A stretch of DNA of 64,000 nt, from assembly GCA_965227095.1 (NCBI GenBank), contig CBDDFL010000002.1, forward strand, positions 558,001 through 622,000, in the 5' to 3' direction. A model generated the notes under the pieces. It was not told where the DNA came from. It saw nothing but the letters and a program-made list of their open reading frames with translations, and searched no databases. Of the stretch, positions 34,790 through 42,835 are shown in pieces. The stretch comes from JANQMY01 sp965227095. GTDB taxonomy: Bacteria > Pseudomonadota > Alphaproteobacteria > JANQMY01. The stretch's first letter is position 1; each line of letters starts with the position of its first letter. A program made the position numbers and the translations under genes.

Positions 34790-35312
34790 TCAAGGCCTCG
34801 CAGTTTGGTTGGCTGACAAAGGTGCGGCTGGGATCCACCAACACGCGGGCGGCCAGGAACTCGCGGCCGATCAGAATGTCATAGTTGAAATGACCGCGAT
34901 CGGCCAAATTCACTTCCGCATGGGCGTAAATATCGCCCAGACAAATGGGCATGCGAATGACCGGGCGTTTCAGCAGACCGCCTTCTTTCTTTTTAATATA
35001 GGCAAAGCGCACCACATTTTGGTCATAGCGGATGATGCGGCCGTTTTTGCCCTTGAGCTTGAATTTCACCCAGGTGTCTTTCTCACCCTTTTTGTACATT
35101 TGTACGTCATAGGCATGGACGGAACTTGAATCGGCGCCCGTGTCCAGCTTGCCTTTCATTTTGAGGCCAAGCTTTCCTATCAGCACATTTTCCACCCAGC
35201 CAAAAGCGTTGGGGGTGGGGCCAATAGCGGCCTGCGCTTCGGACGCAGAGGTGGCCGGCGCCCACACCAGGGCGCCCAGGAACAGGCTGCAAAAAAGTGA
35301 TCGGATCAGCAT
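34779..35312 (-). CDS. Retropepsin-like aspartic protease (ATP-dependent zinc protease family)
   Basis: The 177-residue exported protein has a signal peptide (LIRSLFCSLFLGALVWAPATSA) and the aspartic-protease motif KLDTGADSSSVHA, followed by VRFAYIKKKEGG, RMPICLGDIYAHAEV and YDILIGREFLA. This is the pattern of the small proteins annotated as ATP-dependent zinc protease (RimB-like), whose fold is that of a retropepsin. The ATG at 35312 is preferred because GGAGTGAG lies before it; a GTG four codons upstream is possible. It begins a three-gene operon with the 7TM and ATP-grasp genes and should work in the periplasm. Confidence 0.85.
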   Translation of the reverse strand: MLIRSLFCSLFLGALVWAPATSASEAQAAIGPTPNAFGWVENVLIGKLGLKMKGKLDTGADSSSVHAYDVQMYKKGEKDTWVKFKLKGKNGRIIRYDQNVVRFAYIKKKEGGLLKRPVIRMPICLGDIYAHAEVNLADRGHFNYDILIGREFLAARVLVDPSRTFVSQPNCEALSGE

Positions 35313-35662
35313 AAAAGTGCTCACTCCGGTTAAGGTTAGCCAAGTTGGGGTGAATCAGGGCCAAGGCGCCGTAAAATACGTCACCCGCCGGAATTTGAAT
35401 ACACCCAATTGATAAACAAACTCTGGGGGTCACTACATACGCACATATAGCGCAAAAAGGGCGGGTTTGCAGGTAGAACGCACCCTTCCCAGCCGCCGGC
35501 GCGCTTGATCGCGCCCAACCATGGCAAAATTGAGACCATGGGGGAAGAGGGGCATTCGCGGCAATTAGAACCACTAAAACGAAAGAAAAACACGTGGATC
35601 TGTGCGGGCTTTCCGTTAGGTTGGGCGCCAATAAAAGTTAACAACATGAGGAGGATCGTCCC
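35313..35662. other. Divergent intergenic region, 350 bases
   Basis: This gap separates the minus-strand protease operon from the plus-strand short-chain dehydrogenase. It must hold both promoters. I see no convincing -35/-10 pair, repeat or RNA gene. A good AGGAGGA ribosome-binding site for the dehydrogenase lies at its right end. A long minus-strand open frame crosses it but is antisense to the dehydrogenase and is not coding. Confidence 0.5.
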
Positions 35663-36436
35663 ATGGGGCGTTTGGACAATAAAGTCGCCATCATCACCGG
35701 GGGCGCGGGCGAAATCGGCCAGGCGGCCGGCGCGCTGTTCGCCAAGGAAGGCGCGCGGGTTCTGCTCGCGGACCTCAATGAAGAAAAACTGCAAGAGGCG
35801 GTGGCCGCCATTGGCGGCAATTCCGTCAGCTATTGCGTCACCGATGTGACCAAGGCGGAAGACAATCAGGCCATGGTGGCGTGCGCCGAAGAACGTTATG
35901 GCGGTGTGGATGTGTTCCTGGCCAATGCGGGTGTGGAAGGCCTGGTGAAGCCGATCCCGGACTACACCGAAGCGGATTTCGATCATGTGATGAACGTGAA
36001 TGTGAAGGGCGTCTTCCTGGGCCTGCAAGCCGCCGTGCCCGCGCTCAAAAAACGCGGCGCCGGCAGCATCGTCATCACCTCGTCGGTGGCGGGTGTGGAA
36101 GGCTACGGCAACATTCTTCCCTATGTCACCAGCAAGCACGCCGTCGTGGGCATGATGCGCTCCGCCGCGAAGGAATGCGCCGCCGACAAGATCCGCGTCA
36201 ACACGGTCAACCCGTCGCCCGTGGATGGCCGCATGATCAGCAGTCTGAACGAAGGCATGAGCGATATGGTCGGTGTGAATGCCGCCGACCTGACCGCCGC
36301 CTCGAAGGCGGCCATTCCACTGCAGCGCTACGCCCGCCCGGATGAAATCGCGCAAGTAATGTTGTTCCTGGCGAGCGACGATGCCTCTTGGGTCACGGGC
36401 TCGGTGTACATGGCGGATGGCGGCAACACCACCTAG
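35663..36436 (+). CDS. Short-chain dehydrogenase/reductase
   Basis: The 257-residue classical SDR keeps the cofactor loop TGGAGEIGQAAGALF, DVTKAEDNQ for the adenine, NAGVEG (residues about 92-97), the catalytic Ser in VITSSVAG, and the YVTSKHA motif with Tyr and Lys. The Asp after the second beta strand (LLADLNEEK) suggests NAD rather than NADP. The C-terminus ends in the common WVTGSVYMADGG. The substrate is unknown. Base composition here is higher in GC than nearby intergenic sequence, with strong codon bias, which suggests good expression. The start has a perfect AGGAGGA site. Confidence 0.95.
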   Translation: MGRLDNKVAIITGGAGEIGQAAGALFAKEGARVLLADLNEEKLQEAVAAIGGNSVSYCVTDVTKAEDNQAMVACAEERYGGVDVFLANAGVEGLVKPIPDYTEADFDHVMNVNVKGVFLGLQAAVPALKKRGAGSIVITSSVAGVEGYGNILPYVTSKHAVVGMMRSAAKECAADKIRVNTVNPSPVDGRMISSLNEGMSDMVGVNAADLTAASKAAIPLQRYARPDEIAQVMLFLASDDASWVTGSVYMADGGNTT

Positions 36437-36448
36437 CCGCCCTTGCGC

Positions 36449-37426
36449 TTACCGAAACGCATTCATGAAGGTTTCGGTATTGTCGCCGAAGACATTCTCC
36501 GGATCGCCCGCCAAGAGCACATGGCGCGCGGCCGACAGGCCGCCAATGCCGAGCTGAGAGATGATATTTGGCTGCGGCCTGAACAGTTCGCGGAATGTAT
36601 CCGCGCCATTATCAAGACCGAGGATATAGGCATACATATCGCCGGTTGCGCGGCAAACGATTCTCTTTTCGTCAGCACTCTGAGCAGGCCGGAGCCCTGT
36701 GATCACTTCCAACGGGCCTTGTTGCAGGCGGCCCAACACGGCATTCGCCGTTAGTTGAATGCTTAACTGCGCCCCAAACTGATCATAAGCGACAAGTGTG
36801 CTGGAGGCGTTTTTAACGATCGCGACCATGGTGTCGATTAAGTCTTTGTTGAGGCTGTCGCCAATGGCACGGTTAAAGGCGTCGGGGTCCACAGGATCGC
36901 CGAATTGCGCACCGTAAGACCATTGGTAACACATGTCTGCATTATCAAATTCCAAGCGGCGAAGGATGTTCACGCTCGTCTGGAAGAACGCAACAATGTC
37001 TTCGTCGCGCGCATAGGGCATCTTCGCGAAGACCATGGTGCCGCTAAATTCTTCGCCAATTTTCTGTGCTTCCGCCATCAACGCTTTTTCACCGCCTGTT
37101 CGATAGGCGTCGCGCAGTCTTTGTTTGATTTCTTCTTCTTTTTCCGGGTCACCGTCGGTGATGGCTTCGAACAGCGGCTCCGCCATCAGTTTGTCGAGTT
37201 CTTCGTCGAGGACCGCGGTTTGGCCCGTGGCATCTCGTAACAACGGACCAAGATGAGGCTCTATATAAGGCGAGATAAAGCGCGGCAGCGCCACCACACC
37301 CGCCACGACAAAAACGGTGACAATGATCGATTGCGCCCGTCCGCCAAAAAGCCCGCTGAGTAAACCGCCTACAGCACCGGCGATGCCCCCGCTCAACCCT
37401 GCAATGATGAGTGATGCCCAATCCAT
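36449..37426 (-). CDS. Membrane protein of unknown function
   Basis: The 325-residue protein has two hydrophobic, Gly-rich segments at residues 5-27 (LIIAGLSGGIAGAVGGLLSG) and 32-52 (QSIIVTVFVVAGVVALPRF), then a mostly helical soluble part of about 270 residues with several Glu/Lys-rich stretches (GDPEKEEEIKQRLRDAY). Cysteines occur near residues 175 and 285 (NADMCYQW and KRIVCRATG). I do not recognise the family. Two anchors with a large C-terminal domain fit an inner-membrane protein whose domain faces one side only. It is convergent with the SDR gene, 12 bases away. Confidence 0.6.
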   Translation of the reverse strand: MDWASLIIAGLSGGIAGAVGGLLSGLFGGRAQSIIVTVFVVAGVVALPRFISPYIEPHLGPLLRDATGQTAVLDEELDKLMAEPLFEAITDGDPEKEEEIKQRLRDAYRTGGEKALMAEAQKIGEEFSGTMVFAKMPYARDEDIVAFFQTSVNILRRLEFDNADMCYQWSYGAQFGDPVDPDAFNRAIGDSLNKDLIDTMVAIVKNASSTLVAYDQFGAQLSIQLTANAVLGRLQQGPLEVITGLRPAQSADEKRIVCRATGDMYAYILGLDNGADTFRELFRPQPNIISQLGIGGLSAARHVLLAGDPENVFGDNTETFMNAFR

Positions 37427-37607
37427 TTGTTACGCCCCCACTTTTACTTAATCCTACCAAGAGTAGGACTTCCCCCAATGCCACTATTATAAGATGTAGG
37501 CTTGTGGGCGCAAGATGCGTCGCGCACCCCGATAATTGGTGCGTCGACCTGCTGTCGGTGCTGGCCTATGATGGTGGGCTTGAAACGAAACGTCACAGGA
37601 TAGTTGC

Positions 37608-38063
37608 ATGGCAGATCACCTCGCCACCATCACGTGGGACCGTGGAGACCAGGTCTTCACCGACAATAAATATAGCCGCGTCCACACCTGGACGTTTGAT
37701 GGCGGCGTGACGGTGCCGGGCTCGCCCTCGCCGGCGGTGGTGCCCGTGCCCCTGTCACGAGAAGACGCGGTGGACCCGGAAGAAGCCTTCGTTGCCGCAA
37801 TCGCGTCGTGTCACATGTTGTGGTTTTTGGATCTTGCGCGCCGTGCCGGGCACACGGTGGACCGCTATCAAGACGCCGCGGTGGGCCACATGGCGCGCCA
37901 AGACGCAGGCATTTTCTGGATCGACAAGGTGGACCTGAACCCGAAGATCTCTTTCAGCGGGAACGTGCCCACGGCGGAGCAGATCCATGCCCTGCATGAG
38001 GAAGCGCATCGTCTGTGTTTCATCGCCAATTCGGTGAAGTCGGAGATCGTGGTCAACGAATGA
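37608..38063 (+). CDS. OsmC family protein
   Basis: The 151-residue protein matches the OsmC/Ohr peroxiredoxin-like fold: VPVPLSREDAVDPEEAFVAAIASCHMLWFLDLARR carries the first redox Cys at about residue 66 in the ASCHM motif (shown here as its parts PEEAFVAAIASCHM and WFLDLARR). A second Cys is in AHRLCFIANS near residue 138. OsmC proteins reduce organic hydroperoxides through this Cys pair in the cytoplasm. It is coupled by an ATGA overlap to an exported CHAP-like protein, an unusual partner. Confidence 0.85.
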   Translation: MADHLATITWDRGDQVFTDNKYSRVHTWTFDGGVTVPGSPSPAVVPVPLSREDAVDPEEAFVAAIASCHMLWFLDLARRAGHTVDRYQDAAVGHMARQDAGIFWIDKVDLNPKISFSGNVPTAEQIHALHEEAHRLCFIANSVKSEIVVNE

Positions 38064-39004
38064 GGGGTCTTTTTGCCGCTATTCTAATGAGTTTGGGGCT
38101 GGCCGCCGTGCAGGCGGAAGAGGCCGTGCCTAACCTAACGGAAGTGGAGAGTTGCGGCCGCACCTTCCTGGAACTAGACGGGCAGGCGGCAACAGGGCTT
38201 ACTTGGGCGGGCTATGGCAAGGCGTTCGATACGCTCTGGGGCGTGCCGGCCTATTCCAACGGCACGAAGGTGCGCGCCGCCTGTTATCAGTGTACGGAAG
38301 CCGTACATCGTTTTGTGCGCTATATGTATGGGGTGGAAAGTTATTATTGCGGCGTGCCGGTGATGGGCAATGCGCGCTATGTGGCGCGGAACCTTGACGG
38401 CTATTTTGGAATGCAAACACGGTCCACGGCGCGCATCGCCCCTTACAAAATCCGCCTAGAGAATTTTTTCAACGGGGAAACGGCGTGCCGGCCCGTGACG
38501 GGCGCCGTGGTCTCGCTGGAGATCACGTTTTCGGAAGATCCGTGTGACGCAAAAACCGGCAAGGGCGGCGCCTGTGCCACCCAAACCAAAACCTCCGCCT
38601 ATGACGGCGCGAACGGCGCGGGCCATGTGGCCATCATCCGGAGCTTGGCCGAACAAGCGGATGGCTCTTTCGAGGGGGAGCTTTTTGCGCAACACGGCCG
38701 CATGTATTCCGCGCGGGAAGCCAATCGCGGCGCTGCCATCGCGCCGGGGCGCATTCGGTTCACGCAAGATGAGGCGGGCGCCTGGCGCGGTTGGTGGTGG
38801 ACGCCGAAGCCCGACGGAACGTTTCGCACCCCACCCATGCCGGTGATTTCCTGGACCAATCCGGTGATCGTCGGGCGCGATGCAGCGGAAGATGAGTTGA
38901 CCGAGCTGCCCGTTGAAACCGCGTGCGCGGATGTGGCGCCAAGCTCGAGTTGGGCGAAGGGCTGCGAACAGATAAGGGCGGGCCGGAAATTGTCCACCGA
39001 ATAG
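38060..39004 (+). CDS. Exported CHAP-like cysteine amidase/peptidase, putative
   Basis: The 314-residue protein has a signal peptide (RGLFAAILMSLGLAAVQA). The mature part shows a possible CHAP-type dyad: a Cys in YQCTEAVHRFVRYMYG (C78, in a Q-C-T-x-x-V context like the family motif) and a His in ANGAGHVAIIRSL (H189). CHAP domains cut peptidoglycan cross-links or glutathionylspermidine. The similarity is by motif only and should be taken as a suggestion. Several further cysteines (C32, C75, C97, C143, C162, C172) could form disulfides. The ATG at 38060 overlaps the OsmC stop as ATGA. Two palindromic repeats follow the gene. Confidence 0.6.
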   Translation: MRGLFAAILMSLGLAAVQAEEAVPNLTEVESCGRTFLELDGQAATGLTWAGYGKAFDTLWGVPAYSNGTKVRAACYQCTEAVHRFVRYMYGVESYYCGVPVMGNARYVARNLDGYFGMQTRSTARIAPYKIRLENFFNGETACRPVTGAVVSLEITFSEDPCDAKTGKGGACATQTKTSAYDGANGAGHVAIIRSLAEQADGSFEGELFAQHGRMYSAREANRGAAIAPGRIRFTQDEAGAWRGWWWTPKPDGTFRTPPMPVISWTNPVIVGRDAAEDELTELPVETACADVAPSSSWAKGCEQIRAGRKLSTE

Positions 39005-39020
39005 ACCGTCATTCTCTGTC

Positions 39021-39133
39021 CGTCATCCTCGAGCAATGCTCGGGGATCCATCGACTTTATCGCTTGTATCTTGCGTCAACCGTTTTTGTGGGGCTGTCTC
39101 GCCCATGGATACCCGCCTTCGGCGAGGATGACG
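39021..39133. repeat. Compound palindromic intergenic repeat, copy A
   Basis: The ends are a perfect 11-base inverted repeat, CGTCATCCTCG (39021-39031) and CGAGGATGACG (39123-39133). Inside are CGGGGATCCAT and ATGGATACCCG, which pair with one mismatch, and small hairpins GAGCAATGCTC and CGCCTTCGGCG. The right half resembles the ATGGATCCCCGCC-type repeats common between genes in alphaproteobacteria. It carries no gene and no transposase; in RNA it would fold into a long stem. Confidence 0.75.
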
Positions 39134-39170
39134 TCAGAAAGTTGGGCGACGCCTTGCCCGTTTCTTTATT

Positions 39171-39299
39171 CGTCATTACCGGTAAGCAGCCCATCAGGCT
39201 GCGCATCCGGGTAATCCAGATCTGAGGTTCGGTCACACCGTGAACCCGACCTGGATCACCCGGACTCACTTTCTGACGAAAGTTCCCCGGGTGATGACG
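39171..39299. repeat. Compound palindromic intergenic repeat, copy B
   Basis: This element also starts with CGTCAT (39171) and ends with ATGACG (39299), like copy A. Inner arms CCGGGTAATCCAG (39207-39219) and CTGGATCACCCGG (39251-39263) pair at 12 of 13 positions around a central hairpin GGTTC...GAACC. A further hairpin GCAGCC/GGCTGC is at 39186-39202. It lies between the CHAP-like gene and the convergent GMC oxidoreductase and could end transcription from both sides. Confidence 0.7.
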
Positions 39300-39321
39300 A
39301 TTTTTGAGTTGAATTATGTCG

Positions 39322-41004
39322 TTATCCCCGCTTCGGCGTGCCCATTCTCTGGCGGGTCTGCCATTCCGGATCGATCCAGGTGTCCACCTGCGCGCGGGGC
39401 AGGGGCGCCTTGCCTAAAATCGCATCCGCCGCTTTTTCCGCCGCCATGATGGTGGGGGCGTTGATATTGCCATTCAACACAGTAGGGAAAATGGAACTGT
39501 CCACCACCCGCAAGCGGTCAATCCCGATCACGCGGCAATCCGTGTCGATGACAGTGCCCGGGTCATCGGCCGTACCCATGCGGCACGTGCCCGTGGGGTG
39601 ATAGGCGCTTTCCACATTTTCTTTCACCCAAGAATCGATCGCGTCGTCGGACGTCACATCGACACCGGGCTGGATCTCGTCTCCGCGATAGGTATCCATC
39701 GCGGGCTGCGCGATAATCTCCCGCGTGAGGCGGATGCAACGGCGCCAGTCCTCAATATCATCCTGATGCTGAAGATAATTGAATAATATTTCGGGCGCGT
39801 CATGGGGTGTGGCAGAGCGCACATGTACATGGCCCCGACTTTTGGGTTTGTTGGGGCCCACATGCACCTGAAAGCCATGGCCGTTAAATGCCGCCGTCCC
39901 GTCATAGCGCATGGCGGCCGGCAGGAAGTGGTACTGAATGTCTGGCCATTTCTGTCCGGCTTTGGAGCGGATGAACGCACAAGATTCAAAATGATTGGTC
40001 GCCCCAAGTCCCGTGCGGGTGGCCAGCCAACGCGCGCCGATCCACGCTTTGCTCAGCATTCCTAAACGGCTGTTCAACGTGATGGGCTGTGTACAGATGA
40101 ATTGAAAATAAACTTCCAAATGGTCTTGCAGGTTTTCGCCCACACCGGCCAAGGCATGCGTCACCTCTATGCCGCGATCTTTCAGCGTGTCCGGCGCGCC
40201 GATGCCGGACCGTTCCAACAGGGTTGGGGAGCCGAAAGCACCCGCGCTGAGGATGATCTCTTTCGCGGCCGACACCTCCTGCCACGCGCCGTGGCGGAAA
40301 TAGCGAAGAGCTGTTGCCCGCTTGTCGTCTAGCACAACTTTGTCCACCAGCGCATCTGTGATCACGGTCAGGTTTCGGCGCCGGCGGGCGGGTTTCAGGT
40401 ACGCTCGCGACGTTGATTCCCGAACGCCCCCGCGCACGGTCATGTGCATGGCGCCAAAGCCTTCTTGGGCATAGCCGTTGTAATCGTCCGTTACCGGATA
40501 GCCCGCCTCTTCCCCGGCTTGGATAAAGGCGGTGTAGAGCGGGCTGAAGGTCATATTGTTGCCGCCCGTCACCCCCAGCGGACCAGTGCCGCCACGATAG
40601 GCGTCTTCGCCACCGGCCCAGCTTTCCGCTTTCTTGAAATAGGGCAGGCACTCCGCATAGCCCCAGCCCTTGGCGCCCAAGGCTTCCCATTCGTCAAAGT
40701 CGCACCGGTGCCCGCGCACATAGACCATGCCGTTGATAGACGAGGTGCCGCCCAAGCCTTTGCCGCGCGGCGTATCGATTTGCCGTCCGTCCAAATAGGG
40801 TTCCGGTTCCGACCAATAGCCCCAATTGTAAAGCGGATTGGCCATGGGGTAGGACAAGGCGCTGGGCATCTGCACCAGCACGTGCCGGTCGCTGCCGCCG
40901 GCTTCCAACAAAGCCACACGGTTCGCTGGGTTTTCAGACAGGCGGTTCGCCAGCACGCAGCCGGCGGACCCCGCCCCCACAATCACGTAATCGAAATCGT
41001 GCAC
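39322..41004 (-). CDS. GMC family FAD oxidoreductase (choline dehydrogenase-like)
   Basis: The 560-residue flavoprotein has the dinucleotide motif DYVIVGAGSAGCVLANRLSE at the N-terminus, the GMC signatures GKGLGGTSSINGMVYVRG and SAGAFGSPTLLERSGIG, and C-terminal HPTGTCRMGT with the active-site His and NGNINAPTIMAAEKAAD. Members oxidise alcohols such as choline, long-chain alcohols or polyethylene glycol and pass electrons to a membrane carrier or oxygen. The sequence fits the BetA-like branch, but no betaine genes are nearby. The stop codon of the upstream amidase lies six bases before its start, so the two form an operon. Confidence 0.93.
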   Translation of the reverse strand: MHDFDYVIVGAGSAGCVLANRLSENPANRVALLEAGGSDRHVLVQMPSALSYPMANPLYNWGYWSEPEPYLDGRQIDTPRGKGLGGTSSINGMVYVRGHRCDFDEWEALGAKGWGYAECLPYFKKAESWAGGEDAYRGGTGPLGVTGGNNMTFSPLYTAFIQAGEEAGYPVTDDYNGYAQEGFGAMHMTVRGGVRESTSRAYLKPARRRRNLTVITDALVDKVVLDDKRATALRYFRHGAWQEVSAAKEIILSAGAFGSPTLLERSGIGAPDTLKDRGIEVTHALAGVGENLQDHLEVYFQFICTQPITLNSRLGMLSKAWIGARWLATRTGLGATNHFESCAFIRSKAGQKWPDIQYHFLPAAMRYDGTAAFNGHGFQVHVGPNKPKSRGHVHVRSATPHDAPEILFNYLQHQDDIEDWRRCIRLTREIIAQPAMDTYRGDEIQPGVDVTSDDAIDSWVKENVESAYHPTGTCRMGTADDPGTVIDTDCRVIGIDRLRVVDSSIFPTVLNGNINAPTIMAAEKAADAILGKAPLPRAQVDTWIDPEWQTRQRMGTPKRG

Positions 41005-41009
41005 GTGGG

Positions 41010-42464
41010 TCAGTATCCCGGTGGGGGGGTGAAGCCGCCCACTTCCTGGGTGATGAGGCGTGCGAATTCGATACAGGTGTAGTCATTAAATTCCGTACTG
41101 ACCGCCTGCAGGCCGATGGGCAAGCCGTCGCGCGCCGGGCCCGTGGGGAACACCGTGCTGGGCAAATAGCTGCCGGTGATAAAACCGGCCCAGAATAATT
41201 GTTGGAAATATTTTTGTTCCGTGTTGTCGACGGTCAGCATACGGTCTTGGAACGGCGTGTGGTCGTGGGGAAAAGCCGTGGTGGCCACTTGTGGGCAAAT
41301 CAAAATGTCCCACTCCTCAAAGAAGGCACGCCAGGCCAGCCGTAAATGTTCCCGCTGGTTGGAATAGGAGAGCCAGTCGCGATGGTCCTGCACGGTGGAG
41401 CGCATCATGGACGCGGAAATGGACTGATCGTTCGGGTCCATGTCGGCGACAATCTTTTTGCGGCGGTCGATTTCATCCTGCGGAAAACCCGCGGCGGTGA
41501 CCGCGTTCAACATATAGAGATAGACGCGATAGGCATCTTCCATATTAATTTGGGGGCGGGCCGTATCCGACACCGTGGCGCCGTGTTTTGACAGGACCTC
41601 GCCGATTTCCTGCACCCGGTCGGACATGGCTTTGCTGACCGGGGCCATGTCATCACTGGGCATGATCGCCACCCGAAACTCGGATAGTTTTGTTTTTGTT
41701 GGCTTGGGCAAGGTGAGGGTCCAGCCGCCAGAAGACATGGGGTCCGCGCCCGCGACGATGTCCATGGAAAGCGCCAAGTCCTCCGCGCTGCGGGCAAGTG
41801 GCCCCAACACGGCAATGTCCGGCGGGGCCAACATGCCCGGCAAAGCGTGGCCTTGGGATGGCACAATGCCCCAGGTAGGTTTATGTCCGTATACACCGCA
41901 ATAATGCGCCGGGTTTCGGATTGACCCGCCAATGTCGGACCCGCTTTCAAGGGCGGTCAGGCCGGCGGCCAAGGCGGCGGCGGACCCGCCGGAGGAGCCG
42001 CCCGGCGTGCGCGTTAAATCCCACGGGTTATGGGTGGTGCCGTAAATGTCGTTATAACTTTGAAAGTCCGCCAAATTCGCGGGCACATTGGAAAGCCCCA
42101 TGAAATGGGCCCCAGCACCTTTTAAGCGCGTGACCACCTGAGCATCGGTCTGGGCGATATTATCCGCGAAGGGCGGCAGACCCCAGGTGGTGGGCAGGCC
42201 TTCCACATTATAGGCCTCCTTGATGGTCATGGGGATACCGTGCAAGGGCCCCAAATCCTCGCCTTTGGCAAGCGCGGCGTCCGCGGCATCGGCGGCGGTG
42301 CGGGCACGCTCAAAATTATGAACCGGTACCGCGTTCAGTTCCGGATCATATTTTTCGATCCGGCCGATATACATATCCGTCAACTCGCGAGAGCTTATCT
42401 CCTTGGATTTGATTTTTTTGACAAGGGTCGTGGCGCTCTCAAAGGCCAGGGGGGTGTCGGGCAT
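41010..42464 (-). CDS. Amidase (amidase signature family)
   Basis: The 484-residue enzyme has the Ser-cisSer-Lys triad of the amidase signature family: K82 in PMTIKEAYNVEG, S157 in TPGGSSGGSAAALAAG and the nucleophile S181 in SGSDIGGSIRNPAHY. VYGHKPTWG follows as expected. It hydrolyses a carboxamide to the acid and ammonia in the cytoplasm; substrate unknown. The start at 42464 is preceded by a GGAGG site, and the frame stays open for another 56 codons upstream without family similarity. The downstream GMC oxidoreductase gene is six bases away. Amidase plus alcohol oxidase suggests use of an amide of a hydroxylated compound. Confidence 0.92.
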   Translation of the reverse strand: MPDTPLAFESATTLVKKIKSKEISSRELTDMYIGRIEKYDPELNAVPVHNFERARTAADAADAALAKGEDLGPLHGIPMTIKEAYNVEGLPTTWGLPPFADNIAQTDAQVVTRLKGAGAHFMGLSNVPANLADFQSYNDIYGTTHNPWDLTRTPGGSSGGSAAALAAGLTALESGSDIGGSIRNPAHYCGVYGHKPTWGIVPSQGHALPGMLAPPDIAVLGPLARSAEDLALSMDIVAGADPMSSGGWTLTLPKPTKTKLSEFRVAIMPSDDMAPVSKAMSDRVQEIGEVLSKHGATVSDTARPQINMEDAYRVYLYMLNAVTAAGFPQDEIDRRKKIVADMDPNDQSISASMMRSTVQDHRDWLSYSNQREHLRLAWRAFFEEWDILICPQVATTAFPHDHTPFQDRMLTVDNTEQKYFQQLFWAGFITGSYLPSTVFPTGPARDGLPIGLQAVSTEFNDYTCIEFARLITQEVGGFTPPPGY

Positions 42465-42655
42465 GGGGCGGGACCTCCGATGTATTTTTTTGTTGGGTGT
42501 AAACCTACCCTGCTGACAGCCCCGTGTCAGCAAACATGACAATCTGTCAGGGCAGTTTTGTGATATAGTACTATTTGAGGGAGGCGTTGATGGAGAAATC
42601 CTATGGCGCCTGAAGAACGCATTTTCTTTCATTTCACACGATGGGGAAGCAACTT

Positions 42656-42762
42656 CACCCCCACCCGCCGCTTCGCGGCGACCTCCCCCATCAGGGGGAG
42701 GTAGGGAAACTGGCCGCTTGCTCTTCCTCCCCCCTTGATGGGGGGAGGATAGGAGGGGGGTG
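42656..42762. repeat. GC-rich compound hairpin repeat between amidase and bioF
   Basis: The stretch is a chain of hairpins: CGCCGC/GCGGCG (42666-42680), ACCTCCCCC/GGGGGAGGT (42681-42702, loop ATCA) and TCCTCCCCCC/GGGGGGAGGA (42725-42749). An outer CACCCCCAC pairs roughly with the GGAGGGGGGTG on the right. It fills most of the 371-base gap (42465-42835) before bioF. The type, CCTCCCCC around a short loop, is a common mobile intergenic repeat in proteobacteria. The rest of the gap shows no gene; the bioF promoter must lie beside or within the repeat. Confidence 0.7.
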
Positions 42763-42835
42763 TCCTTCGGATTTTTGGATGAACCCCATGCGCCCAGTAT
42801 TTGCAGGGCCGATGGACCCTGCTATCACCCTGGCC

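Noticed and set aside
35381..36355. A 324-codon minus-strand open frame across the intergenic gap and the short-chain dehydrogenase
   Set aside because: It overlaps the dehydrogenase on the opposite strand, and the His-rich translation resembles no family.
39005..39321. The palindromic stretch as an insertion sequence
   Set aside because: It has inverted ends but no transposase frame and no target duplication that I can see, so it is called a repeat only.
42641..42835. An upstream start that extends bioF by 65 residues
   Set aside because: The extra residues come from the hairpin repeat and the family N-terminus begins at 42836.
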